A stretch of DNA of 64,000 nt from Gentiana macrophylla. Lineage: Eukaryota > Streptophyta > Magnoliopsida > Gentianales > Gentianaceae. Under the pieces are notes generated by a model. That model saw only the letters and a program-made list of their open reading frames with translations. It ran no database searches and was not told the DNA's origin. The stretch covers positions 114,137,845-114,201,844 of the forward strand of contig CM047805.1 of NCBI GenBank assembly GCA_026214975.1, in the 5' to 3' direction. This document shows, in pieces, positions 20,720-32,458 of the stretch (position 1 is its first letter; every line of letters starts with the position of its first letter). Both the position numbers and the translations under genes were made by a program.

Positions 20720-22245
20720 TGATGTATGTCAACCGGATGATAAAATTCCATGATGTTCTTATCCCATTTCTTTAGTATATAGGGATATTTTGCGTCTATT
20801 ATAGATAATTTTGTTATAAATCGAATCATTTTTATTTTGTGTAGATACAACCAAGATCCGAGCATCTTATCATCTTTTAAGAGCTTAACAGTTTTATTTC
20901 ACCTTCAGAATTACTCGTGGCATTTTTATTGATGTTTTGCAGTGATTACGGGAGTGTGGAATAAAAATATCAAATATCAAAGTAAGATCGAACTATTAAA
21001 GTTGAAGAGGAAATTAGGGAAGGACGGGGCTCGGCCATTCGCTTTTGCAATACAAGTGATGTCTCGGCGCAGGCCGAGACAATTTACGGCGCACACCGAG
21101 ACATCAAAGTGTATAATTGCAGGAGCATTAATTGTGATGTCAATTCTCAACCACTCAGTCACATTCGGCATGCACCGAGGTCCTTACGGCGTGCGCCGAA
21201 TTATATAAAAAGCGGAATAATGTAGTTTTAAGCTATTTTTGGAAAGGAAAAAAAGGATCATCATCAGAGTGCAAAAAAAAACATGCTTGAAGACACCTCC
21301 ACCCCAAGGCTTCCCTTAGCCAAAATTCTACCATTTAACACTTAAATCCATTGTACCAATTTTAAAATTATCATTTTGACATCAAAACTCTCAGTGGTGT
21401 AGAAAACAACTAGCTTGTGTTCTATCTTCATCAATACTTTGAAGGTTAGATGAACCTCCATGCCGAGTTCATCACTCAAACTTGGTATTCTATTAATCTC
21501 TACTTTGATCTAATTGTTCTTGTCATTATGAATACTAGCTTTCACTTGTTAGTAGTTGTAATCATGAGTGGCTAGTTATTCTACTAGCTAAGATGATATA
21601 GTAATGATAGTTAATCCCTTGGTTGTTGGAATTGATTGTTTATGTATGTTTCTAGTTTCTATTGTGTTGAAATGCTTCTTACTTGCATTGATTGATATTG
21701 TGTATGTTGGAGTAATTAACCTATGTATGCACCTACACAACTAGTAGATACCAAACGGAGACATTAGTTGTGAGAAAGGAGTAAGAAGAACGGAAGGTAG
21801 AATCGACCCTAGTAGAATTCGGTTCCTTATCTGGGAATTTTGCATTCAAGTCTTTATCCTGTCTATTCATTAGGTTTAAGGTGCTTAAATAAAGGAGGAG
21901 CCAAGTGTGGTTTCATTCACTCGTACGAGGGGAAATCACTCGTTAGGAATGCACCGTTCACACAATAGAACACCAATGGAAGGCGGTAGGTTGATCATTT
22001 CCAAATAATCTAAGGGAGACAACTTGAACTATAGGTCATCTTAGTTAGTTTCTTTTAACGTTTGAACAACCCCTTGTAGTTAAATATTAGTTTATTAAAC
22101 AAACATGCGATCTGGATCAAGATAATAATAACTAATTAGTGTTTAACCACACATTCCCTTGGGAGATGACCTTGACCACCGTACTAGACTACAGTTGACC
22201 CGGTACACTGCCGGTGAGATTGGAACCCTAGGAAAGTTCGCATCA
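20720..22245 (+). repeat. 5' LTR of Athila-like element A1
   Basis: The LTR runs from TGATGTATGTCAACCGG to AAAGTTCGCATCA and is 1526 bp. It matches 48428-51666 after removal of the 1695-bp solo LTR there. At 21059-21207 it carries a CG-rich cluster of words of the type CGGCGCA..CCGAGA and CGGCATGCACCGAGG. Downstream of it, TATATAAAAAGCGG at about 21202 is a plausible TATA box. Confidence 0.88.
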
Positions 22246-22251
22246 AGTTTT

Positions 22252-22269
22252 TGGTGCCATTGCCGGGGA
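22252..22269 (+). other. Primer-binding site of A1, Asp-tRNA type
   Basis: TGGTGCCATTGCCGGGGA follows the LTR by six bases. It resembles the TGGCGCCGTTGCCGGGGA site used by Athila-group elements (aspartate tRNA), with two changes. The non-autonomous element at 38843 has the unmodified start of the same site at 40373. Confidence 0.75.
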
Positions 22270-22424
22270 ATTGTGTAACAGTTACTTCTTGCTTTAGTTA
22301 AACATTCTTGAGAAAGAATCAAAACTTATTTCTAACCTAATTTCTATTTTATTTCTTTGGTGCTTACCTCTTGGTAAGTTGCCAAGTGTTGTATTACTGT
22401 TTTTTTGTTGTTTCTATCTTGTAG

Positions 22425-23268
22425 TTGATGACCCGTTCCAGAAGCGGTAAGGCCCATCTCACTCCATACAAGCCCGAAATTAACAGTTACGAGTGGCAGT
22501 TACGAGTAGAGAATAAGCATTGTCAAACTAGCCAAGGACCTCTTGGTGAAGAATCTTCCCAAGGATCATGTAATCAAGAAATAGACATGGCCGAGAACAG
22601 TGATGAAACACAAGGCGAACAAGGATTGAATCATGCCCAAGGACATGGACAAAACCTAGTCAACTTAAACCCACCACCAATTCATCCACTTTACCCGAAT
22701 CCAAATAATCCAAATCCCAATGACCAACAAAATCAAAACCTAAATCGTAACCAAAACCAGAACCAAAACAACCGGAACAACCAAAACAACAATCCTCCTT
22801 TTAGACCCTTTTGTGATCAAACAGTTAGAAGGAATTGCCTAACGATCCTATTCATTTACCTAATGAAGGAGCCAACAATTTTGAGGTGAAAGGTCATCTC
22901 TTTGGTTTGATCGATAATCGTTGACAATTCTTTGGTGAAGATCATGAAGATCCACATCAACATCTTCATCTATTCAAGAAATTTTGCAACACGGCTAAGA
23001 GCCATGGTGATCACAAAGAGTTGACAAGGATGTCAATGTTTCCTTTTTCATTGACCGGAAAAGCTAAAGATTGGTTTTCGTCACTCCCTCATCACTCATT
23101 GACTAGTTGGGAGGATTACAAGATGAATTTTTTAAGTAATATTTCACCCCCGGGAGAAACTTGAAATTAAAGGTTGAAATTGCTAACTTCAAGCAAGGAG
23201 TTGAAGAACTCTCGGAAGTGCATGGGAAAGATTTAAAAAATTGTTGAGATCATGTCCCGATCATGGTT
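22425..23268 (+). pseudogene. Athila-like gag, 5' part
   Basis: The ORF starting MMTRSRSGKAHLTPYKPEIN leads into an Asn/Gln/Pro-rich low-complexity tract (residues about 85-125) and then loses frame near 22850. Beyond that, other frames give HQHLHLFKKFCNTAKSHG, MFPFSLTGKAKDWFSSLP and TSWEDYK. These match the conserved gag core of plant Ty3/gypsy elements (phrases like FPFSL.GKA..W and TW.....F). Gag is cut at 23268 by the chromovirus insertion and resumes at 32459. Confidence 0.75.
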
Positions 23269-25387
23269 TGTAATATCCCGAAATTTTGATTCCCTATTTA
23301 ATTGATAATAAAAAAAAAAAGATAAGAGGTTCAATAACTTGGGGAATTATGTGTTTAGTAATTATTTGGAAGGGTTGATTAATAATTAAAATGGAATTTT
23401 TATAATTCTTTAATTAAAAGGAAATACATTGGTTAATAATTAAAAGGGGGGGACTTTTTATTCCTTCTCCATCTTTTTCCCAATTACACGTGAAACCCAA
23501 ACCTCCCATTGCCGCCGATCGGTGTGAAGAAGAAGGAGAGAAAATTTCTCTCCTTGGTGTTGAGGATTCGCTGTCGCCGCCGGTAAGCATCGCTTTTTTC
23601 TCCCTACAGCTTCGAAAGCGTGACGATCGGCCGCCAAAGGCCATGGCCGATCCACTCATGCGTGTGGAGGGGGAGTGGTTTCGATTTTCATTAGAATTGT
23701 GTCGTGATGTTTTATCCTTCCTTCTACTTGTAGATATAGATTCGGGCTTCAGTAGAAGAACGGTTTTAATTCGTTAGCAAGAGCTTTCAAGAAACACAAA
23801 GACAACCGGTAAGCATATTTCTAAGTTACGCCTTCGCTTGGGTTGAAAGATGAGACTTTTAGGGACATGTTGGGTTGTGTATGCGGTTTGGGTTGTTTAC
23901 GCGTCGTTGTTCGTGTTTAAGTGCAATTTGGGACTGCTTTTACCAAGCTTTTAGGGTGTAGATGATCAGTAATTATGTTTGAAACAGAAATTGTAATGTT
24001 GATAATCCCGGATGATGTAATTTATGTATGGGAAAAAGGTTTTGGGGATGTTAAACATCCAATTTAGTGATCGATACTTGGGTTTGAAGTCTATGATGTT
24101 ATGGTACCTCTAGATAAGGAATTATGTGCTTGTTGTGTTGTTTTGCTGCTGTTGTTGCCTGAGAAACGAAGGGAGTTCATGTTGAGTCGTTTTAGGGTTT
24201 TGCTGAAATCCAGGCTGGACGGGCGTCTGGTCCTTTGGACGGGCGTCCAGCCTGGCTTCCAGTGTAGACGGGCGTTTGGTGAGCGTCTGGGGGTGGATTT
24301 TGATACAGGATGTAAAATTGGTTCATTGGACGGGCGTCTGACCTTATCGGACGGGCGTCCAGGTACAAAATTTGGATACATGATGTAACTTGGTTCGGTG
24401 GACGAGCGTCCGAACTATCTGGACGAAGCGTCTACCTCCGACGGCGCCCATAAAGTCCGCAGACGGGCGCCCAGGCCTTAAATTGATGTCTAGCTTGTTT
24501 TCCTTTTTCTTTCTTTGTGGTTTGTTGTCTAGCCTTATAAAATGGTTGTGAGTTATGTTTGCTGAGTCAAGGATCTTGCTGTTATGATGGAACTTGGTGT
24601 TGGGCATTGAAGTTGTAGACCGTAATGGTTGGGCCGGATAGGGTAGCTCCCAAAGCCGCAACCCGGGAAGGTTTCCTTACAACTTTAATGACCTTAGCGT
24701 GTTTGGGGAGTTGCGCATAGCTTGAAATGTTGGGCGGATAGGGTAACCCGAATCCGATAACCCGGAGAGGAAATCTTGCACCTCAAAGACGTTATGGACC
24801 ATTTTAATAATGGTACCATTGATGACCCTTAGAATGTGCACATTCGGGACCTTTAGGCACGTATGGTTTGAGGTGTTTATATCTTCCGTGTAATGGTTGT
24901 GTCTGCATTACTGCTTTAGCCGTGTTTGTTATGCAATGATTCTGATGTCTGCTTGGAAGTTTCCTTGTTTTGTTGATAACTTTCATTCTACGTATATTAG
25001 ATTTATCCTTACTCAACGTATAGTTGACGGTCTTGCTTTTCGCTTGACCTCGCTATGATCCATTTATGGGGAGCGATTCTTAGCGTATTTTTCTTGGATG
25101 TTTGCTTTGATTGCATGGGACGTCGCGGGGGGTATCGAGCCACGTAGTCGCTGCCTTACGCTTCCACTTTACCGATTTCCGCACTTTAAGATTTTATTGA
25201 CGCTTCCACATATTTTCATTTTCTTTCAAGAAATTGTAATTACCTTGACCCTTTTTAATAATGAATGGTGGATGTTTATGTTTCTTCTATTGTGGAATGT
25301 TGAGTATTATCGCCGCGATCGTGTGTCGTGAAGTGACGCTTTCGGTGACCAATTCCGCGCCGACGGGATTGGAAACCGGGTGTTACA
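23269..25387 (+). repeat. 5' LTR of nested chromovirus
   Basis: The LTR runs from TGTAATATCCCGAAATTT to GGTGTTACA and is 2119 bp. About 0.95 kb in, 24216-24475 holds roughly nine copies of GGACGGGCGTC or close variants, several as imperfect palindromes (GGACGGGCGTCC). Several ORFs on both strands cross it; they differ or shift in the other LTR and look non-coding. The following bases TGGTATCGAGACG (from 25391) are a diverged initiator Met tRNA primer-binding site. Confidence 0.88.
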
Positions 25388-25650
25388 AAGTGGTATCGAG
25401 ACGTTCGACTCCGTGACCACCACCTAAAATGAACCTTAAGAATAAATTCACTAAAATAAGCACAAAGAGGATGTGTGGGGTAGGTATTGAGCTCTATGTA
25501 GGGGAAGGTACGGTGAATTCGATGTATGTGGAAATGTGGTCGCATGTTGCAATTTATTTTGGACAGTAAGTGTTAGTATATGTGAAATATTCTGTGGCAT
25601 GATATAGGCGATAACTGAATATATGATTGTTTACTTTTGTAGTTTTAGCT

Positions 25651-26880
25651 ATGCCTCCTAGGAATGGAAACGAGAGAGATCACCGATTGATCGGTTGGTC
25701 AAGATGAATCAAGATCCGATTCAAGCGGTTAATAAGTTGACGGAAGACCGCTCTCGTGGTCATCCACGGGCATGACCAGGGTCGTGAGCCAACAACGGCT
25801 AGTCAAGACGACGGTAAGGGAGACCCTAAGGGGTCTTGAGCGTGGATTAGAGAGTTCGAGAAGATCTTCGCCACTCGGGTTGTCCAGAGGAACCGAAAGT
25901 CGACCAAGCCGCTTTCTACTTGGTTGACAGAGTGATTTGTGGTGGGGTGCCAACAAGGATAGGTTGGCTCAGACTGAAAACGAGCAAGGGGAGTCAGTGG
26001 TGGTACCACTGAACTGGACTGAGTTTAAACAAGAGTTACGGCGTGAATTCTTCCCTGAATCAAAAAGGAAAGAGTTGCGAGTGGAGTTCGACAATCTCCG
26101 ATAGGGGGATATGACGGTCCAAGAATATTACGAAAAGTTTGTTGATTTGGCGGTCTATGCATCCGAGCTAGTGCCGACTGAAGAGGCTAAGATGGTGAAG
26201 TTCGAACAAGATTTAGATTTGGCGATCCGAGATCGTATGGGGGGCAAGTAGGGCTTCACGAGCTTAAAGGAGATGTGTGAGGTAGCATGCAATATTGAGA
26301 GGATTCGAAGGAAGTTAAGGCAAGATATGCTACCAATAATAAGAGGAAGAGTGCCTCCGAGGACAATCGAAAGCAGCAGGTTGAGTAATTTTGGAAATCA
26401 CCCAAAGGCGACAATCTTTCTCGGAAATTCTCGCTTTAATAGGCAGCTGGGGTCAATCAACGAGGGTAACTCTCGGGGTCTAGTCGGCCACGAAATTATC
26501 ACCAACGCAAGAGGTGTCGAGAAATCACCTGTGCATGATTGTTCAGTGCACAGTCCAAAGGTCACGGCTGCGGAAAGTTCGGACACAGACAGTTTGAGTG
26601 TTTTACGGCTCCAACACCTGCCAGGTCAGCATCGGATGCAGGGAGCAACATGGTCGGGACTCCAAGGGGTAACACAGGGAATGGTAATAGGAATAACCAG
26701 CAGCAGAGTGGTACTCCTGCTCAGAGCCGACAAGGGGGTACACCTACGACCACTGGTGGGGATAGAAACCGACCATCAGGGTCGGCCAGCACAGTTCAGG
26801 GAGTTGGAGGGAAACAGACCGGGAAACTATTTGCTGTGGGCAGAGAGGAGGCTGAGCAGAGCAACCACGTAGTGACGGGT
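25651..26880 (+). pseudogene. Gag of nested chromovirus
   Basis: It starts at the ATG of MPPRNGNERD and continues in changing frames. At 26110-26170 one frame has the gag-core phrase MTVQEYYEKFVDLAVYA, and at 26280-26310 MCEVACNIER, both typical of chromovirus gag. A zinc-knuckle remnant GHGCGKFGHRQFEC lies near 26550-26590. Gly/Ser/Thr/Gln-rich sequence follows, as is common between knuckle and protease. A stop TAG at about 26104 and several shifts prevent one product. Confidence 0.7.
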
Positions 26881-26905
26881 AATTTTCTAGTTAACTCACT
26901 TTTTA

Positions 26906-28690
26906 TCTTATGTGCTTTTCGATTCGGGTGCATCGTGTTCTTTCGTAGCAAGTTCGCATGTTTCGAAGTTGGGCCTAGCTAATTTTGAGGTGATTGACTG
27001 TGAGTTCATGCAACCGTCAGGAGAGCTAGTACCGTGTTCTAAGTTACATAGAGATGTACCGTTAGTAATTATGGGAGTCAACTTGTCGGTTGACTTGATC
27101 GAGTTCCTCTTGAGAATTTCGACGCCATTTTGGGTATGGATTGGCGAACCGGCATAAAGCCAAAATTGATTGTGAGCGTAAGAAGGTGACTTTAAGAGGC
27201 CCTAAAGGGTGCGAGTCTCCCACAAGGGATTTGTGGATAAACCTAGGGTGAAAATTATTCCGGTAGTGACTTGAAATCCTTCATAAAGAAAGGGTACCCG
27301 TTATTTATGTGTCATGTACATGATGTAAATCGGGGATCCTAAACTAACGGACATTGATGTAGTTCGTGAGTTTGAGGACGATTTCGGATGAGATACCGAG
27401 TATGCCTCCCGCAGAGAGGTAGAGTTTGAGATAGAGTTGGTGCCCGGGACCGACCAATATCGAAAGCACCCTACCGTATGGCGCCTAAGGAACTAGCAGA
27501 GTTGAAAATACAATTGGAAGAACTTCTCGGTAAGGGTACATCCGACCGAGTGTGTCCCCGTGGGGAGCACCGGTACTATTTGTGAAGAAGAAGGATGGTA
27601 GTATGCGGCCGTGTATTGATTACCGAACCGAACAACGCCACGTTGAAGAACAAGTATCCATTACCAAGGATCGATGACTTGTTCGATCAACTACGGGGGC
27701 GTATTTTTCTCAAGATTGATTTGCGATCGTGGTATCACCACCGGGGTAGCGGATGCGGATATTCCAAAGACCGCATTTCGCACTGTGCACGGACACTACG
27801 AATTCACGGTTATGCCTTTCGGATCACCAACGCACCAAAGCCAGCTTTTCATGGATTTGATGAACCGGGTATTCAGGCCCTATTTGGACCGGGGTTGTAG
27901 TAGTATTTATTGACGACATCCTGGTCTACTCTAAGACTAAGGAAGAACATGCCGAACATCTGAGGCTCGTGCTGCAGATTCTACGAGAAAAACAATTGTA
28001 CGCGAAACTATCCAAATGTGAATTCTGGTTGGAACGAGTGGCATTCTTGGGGCATGTTGTCTCGAAAGACGGTGTATCCGTTGACCCGAGCAAAATAGAG
28101 GCAATGGCGAAATGGCCAACCCTTAAGAATGTTGCAGAAATTCGAAGCTTCTTGGGTTTGGCTGGATATTACCGAAGGTTTGTAAAAGACTTCTCCAAGA
28201 TTGCTAGGCCGATGACCGCTTTGATGAAGAAAGAGAACCGGTTTAAGTGGGATGAAAAATGTGAGGAGGCGTTCCAACGGCTTAAGGTACGGTTGACTAC
28301 AACTCCTATTTTAGCATTACCCGAGGGTAATGAGGACATTGAGGTTTATACGGACGCCACGTCAAAGAATGGCCTGGGTGCGTCTCGATGCAACGGAGGC
28401 GAGTGATTGCGTATGCATCGAGACAACTCAAGCCGTATGAGAGTAACTATCCAACTCATGACTTGGAGTTGGCGCGGTGTGGTCTTCGCATTAAAGATTT
28501 GGCGGCACTATCTCAGTATGGGATAACCTTTAAGGTGTTTTCAGATCACAAGAGTCCAAGTACATATTTACACGTAAGAGCTCAATATGCGCCGTAGGCG
28601 TTGGTTGGAGTTGATTAAAGATTACGACATGGAAATCCAATACCACGAAGGGAAGGCCAATGTAGTGGCGGATGCCTTGAGTCGGAAGTC
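26906..28690 (+). pseudogene. Protease, reverse transcriptase and RNase H of nested chromovirus
   Basis: The protease active site appears as LFDSGASCSFV at about 26913. RT fragments are [19 protein letters not shown] at 27575-27620, KIDLRS at 27710, and the catalytic box [11 protein letters not shown] at 27905-27940. The frame at 27969-28406 then gives [19 protein letters not shown] and [19 protein letters not shown], the RT thumb region. RNase H follows with [29 protein letters not shown] and FSDHKS. At least five frame changes are needed to follow it, so it is not translatable as one polyprotein in this sequence. Confidence 0.85.
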
Positions 28691-28959
28691 GATTCATTCC
28701 TTGTGTGAGCGAGTCGCGCAGATGAGGTTGCGAGAAGAGTTAGACCGTATGGATATATGTGTCATCCAGAAAGGTGGAGATAAGAGGGACTTCGTCTTGC
28801 AACCCGAATTGTATGATGAAATCCGGGTGAGACAAGCGGGTGACAAGGTAATCGAGGCAAAGAGGGCTAAGATTGGTACAGATGCAGCAGTTGATTTTAC
28901 TTTACACGAGGATGGTGGCGTTCGGTTCAAGGGTCGGTGGTGTGTACCAAATTGACGAG

Positions 28960-30260
28960 GAACTCAAGAGGCGGATTTTGAGTGAAGCTCATAGTACGCC
29001 TTATTCTCGCTCATCCGGGAGGAGACAAACCGTATAAAGATCTCAAGAAAACCTTTTGGTGGCCCAATATGAAACGCTGGCAGTAGCAGAGTTTGTGTCG
29101 GGTGCTTGACTTGTCGTAAGGTAAAGATCGAACATCGACACCGCAGCAGGTATGCTTCACCGTTGGATGTGCCGGTTTGGAAGTGGGATTCCATCTCCAT
29201 GGATTTTGTATGCGGATTACCGAGGAGCCCTAAAGGGAATAATATGATTTGGGTCGTTGTGGATAGACTGACTAAAGCGGCGCATTTCATTCCGATGAAA
29301 GACACTTGGAGTAAGACGGAGTTGGCTATGGCATACCGGAGAAATATTGTGAGACTACATGGTATACCCAAAGAAGATTGTGTCGATAGAGATGCGAGAT
29401 TTATATCTCGGTTTTGGCAAGAGCTACAGCAAATTTGGGGGACGGAACTACGAATGAGTACAACTTTTCACCTCTGCTACCGATGGTCGACGGAGAGGAC
29501 CATACAACGTTGGAAGACATGCCGAGGGGCATGTGTATTAGAATTCAAAGGCTCTTGGGAGGAAAAGCTCGATCTTATCGAATTTTCATATAACAACAAA
29601 CTACCATGCCAAGATTAAGATGGCACCTTTGAGGCACTTTATGGTAGGAAGTGCAAGAGTCCGGTTTGTTGGGACGATTCGTCCGAGGCGAAGTGATTTT
29701 GGGACCACAGATGATCAAGATACGGTCAAGCGTGCATGCATAATCCGAGAAAAGATGAGGGCTGCCCAAGATAGACAAAAGAGTTATGCAGACTTACACC
29801 GCCGGGATATTGAGTTCGCCGTGGGCGATAAGGTACTACTACGAGTATCACCAACCAAAGGAGTAATGCGTTTTGGCAAGAAAGGGAAGTTGAGTCCCAA
29901 GTACGTGGGGCCATATGAGGTCTTGGACCGCATAGGTGAAGTAGCATATCGACTAGCCTTGCCACCGGCGTTGGATAAGGTGCATAACGTGTTCCATGTA
30001 TCTCAATTGCGCAAGTACGTGAGTGATCCTTCTCACGTGATTGAACCGGAGGTGGTTGAGCTAGATCGACCCTGACTTACGAGGAGGTACCGGTGCGTAT
30101 ATTAGATACTAAGGTACGGAAAACAAGGGGACGTGAGGTTAGCATCGTCAAGGTCTTATGGTCAACCATGCCACCGAGGAGGCGACATGGGAAGTCGAGG
30201 GTGCTATGCGGCGTAAGTACCGCATTTGTTCTCTTAAGGTATGCAATTTTCAAGCCTTGT
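28960..30260 (+). pseudogene. Integrase and chromodomain of nested chromovirus
   Basis: The zinc domain is seen as WWPNMKR and CLTCRKVKIEH. The catalytic core has Asp in WDSISMDFVCGLP (about 29200), Asp in DRDARFISRFWQEL (about 29390) and Glu in STERTIQ (about 29490). The C-terminal part has QDRQKSYADLHRRDIEF, SPKYVGPYEVLDRIGEVAY and VFHVSQLRKYV. After a stop at 30073, the chromodomain is readable in pieces: VPVRILDTKVRK, VKVLW, EEATWEVEGAMRRKY (30090-30220). Chromodomains on integrase are thought to steer insertion to marked chromatin. Confidence 0.87.
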
Positions 30261-30356
30261 ACGTAAAATCCTTTTCTTACCTTCGGGACGAAGGTCATTT
30301 TTTAGGGGGTGGAACAACGTCCGGTATTTAACCCGAACTTCGAGGACGAAGTTTTG

Positions 30357-32453
30357 TCTTAAGGGGGGAGGATGTAATATCCCGAAATTTTGATTCCCTA
30401 TTTAATTGATAATAAAAAAAAAGATAAGAGGTTCAATAACTTGGGGAATTATGTGTTTAGTAATTATTTGGAAGGGTTGATTAATAATTAAAATGGAATT
30501 TTTATAATTCTTTAATTAAAAGGAAATACATTGGTTAATAATTAAAAGGGAGGGGACTTCTTTTATTCCTTCTCCATCTTTTTCCCAATTACACGTTAAA
30601 CCCAAACCCTCCCCATTGCCGCCGACTGTGTGAAGAAGAAGGAGAGAAAATTTCTCTCCTTGGTGTTGAGGATTCGTCGTCGCCGCCGGTAAGCATCGCT
30701 TTTCTCTCTACAGCTTCGAAAGCGTGACGATCGGCGGCCAAAGGCCATGGCCGATCCACTCATGCGTGTGGAGGGGGAGTGGTTTCGATTTTCATTAGAA
30801 TTGTGTCGTGATGTTTTATCCTTCCTTCTACTTGTAGATATAGATTCAGCTTCAGAGAAGAACGGTTTTAATTGCTAGCAAGAGCTTTCAAGAAACACAA
30901 GACAACCGGTAAGCATATTTCTAAGTTACGCCTTCGCTTGGGTTGAAAGATGAGACTTTTAGGGACATGTTGGGTTGTGTATGCGGTTTGGGTTGTTTGG
31001 CGTTGTTGTTCGTGTTTAAGTGCAATTTGGGACTGCTTTTACTGCGCTTTAGAGGGTGTAGATGATCAATTATGTTTGAAACAGAAATTGTAATGCCGAT
31101 AATCCCGGGATGATGTAATTTATGTATGGGAAAAGGGTTTTGGGGATGTTAAACATCCAATTTAGTGATCGATACTTGGGTTTGAAGTCTATGATGTTAT
31201 GGTACCTCTAGATAAGGAATTATGTGCTTGTTGTGTTGTTTTGTCAGCCGTTGTTGCCTGAGAAACGGGCGGAGTTCATGTTGAGTCGCTTTAGGTTTTC
31301 TTTCAAATCCAGTGGACGGGCGCCTGGTCCTTTGACGGGCGCCCACCGGCTTCCAGCAGACGGGCGCTTGGTGAGCGCCCTGGGGTGGATTTTGATACAG
31401 ATGTAAAATTGGTTCATTGGACGGGCGTCGACCTTATCGGACGGGCGCCCAGTACAAAATTTGGATACAGATGTAACTTGTTCGTGGACGAGCGTCCGAA
31501 CTATCTGGACGAGCGTCTACCTCTGGACGGGCGTCCAGGCCTTAAATTGATGTCTAGCTTGTTTTCCTTTTTCTTTCTTTGTGGTTTGTTGTCTAGCCTT
31601 ATAAAATGGTTGTGAGTTATGTTTGCTGAGTCAAGGATCTTGCTGTTATGATGGAACTTGGTGTTGGGCATTGAAGTTGTAGACCGTAATGGTTGGGCCG
31701 GATAGGGTAGCTCCCAAAGCCGCAACCCGGGAAGGTTTCCTTACAACTTTAATGACCTTAGCGTGTTTGGGGAGTTGCAGACAGTTGAAATGTTGGGCCG
31801 GATAGGGTAACCCCGAATCCGATAACCCGGGAGAGGAAATCCTTGCACCCCAGTACGTTATGGACCATTTTAATAATGGTACCATTGGATGACCCTTAGG
31901 AATGTGCACATTCGGGACCTTTAGGTACAGATGGTTTGAGGTGTTTATATCTTCCGTGTAATGGTTGTGTCTGTTACAGTTTAGCCGCGTTTGTTATGCA
32001 ATGATTCTGATGTCTGTTTGGAAGTTTCCTTGTTTTGTTGATAACTTTCATTCTACGATATATTAGATTTATCCTTACTCAACGATAGTTGACGGTCTTG
32101 CTTTCGCTTGACCTCTGCTATGATCCATTTATGGGGAGCATTCTTAGCGTATTTTTCTTGGATGTTTGCTTTGATTGCGGGGGCGTCGCGGGGTATCGAG
32201 CCACGTAGTCGCCGCCTTACGCTTCCACTTTACCGATTTCCGCACTTTAAGATTTTATTGACGTTTCCACATATTTTCATTTTCTTTCAAGAAATTCTAA
32301 TTACCTTGACCCTTTTTAATAATGAATGGTGGATGTTTATGTTTTTCCGTTGTGGAATGTTGAGTATTACTCGCCGCGATCGTGTGTCGTGAAGTGAAGA
32401 TCGCTTTCGTGACCAATTCGCGCGCCGACGGGATTGGAAACCGGGGTGTTACA
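30357..32453 (+). repeat. Polypurine tract and 3' LTR of nested chromovirus
   Basis: The purine run AAGGGGGGAGGA (30361-30372) precedes the LTR at 30373-32453 (2081 bp). It is close to the 5' LTR but with many one- to three-base indels, often at homopolymers. The word cluster recurs at 31314-31530; here several words read GGGCGCC where the 5' LTR has GGGCGTC. Confidence 0.88.
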
Positions 32454-32458
32454 TGGTT

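Larger units (their letters stand above)
23264..32458 (+). mobile_element. Chromovirus (Tekay-like) nested in A1 gag, TSD tggtt
   Basis: A full-length 9185-bp element (23269-32453) is flanked by the perfect direct repeat tggtt (23264-23268 and 32454-32458). Gag of A1 reads CPDHG before it and GYTLEMQIQLF after it, so the insertion site is exact. It contains LTR, PBS, gag, protease, RT, RNase H, integrase and a chromodomain, in chromovirus order, then a polypurine tract and LTR. The chromodomain is what places it among chromoviruses. Every domain is present but the frame breaks many times. Confidence 0.92.

Noticed and set aside
24216..24475. GGACGGGCGTC repeats considered as CRISPR repeats or a zinc-finger gene.
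   Set aside because: The words are 11-12 bp, irregularly spaced and in both orientations, inside an LTR, with no conserved frame.
23414..24661. Several 70-105 residue ORFs on both strands within the chromovirus LTRs (with counterparts at 30.4-32.4 kb).
   Set aside because: They change or break between the two LTR copies and carry no motif; they are chance ORFs in LTR DNA.
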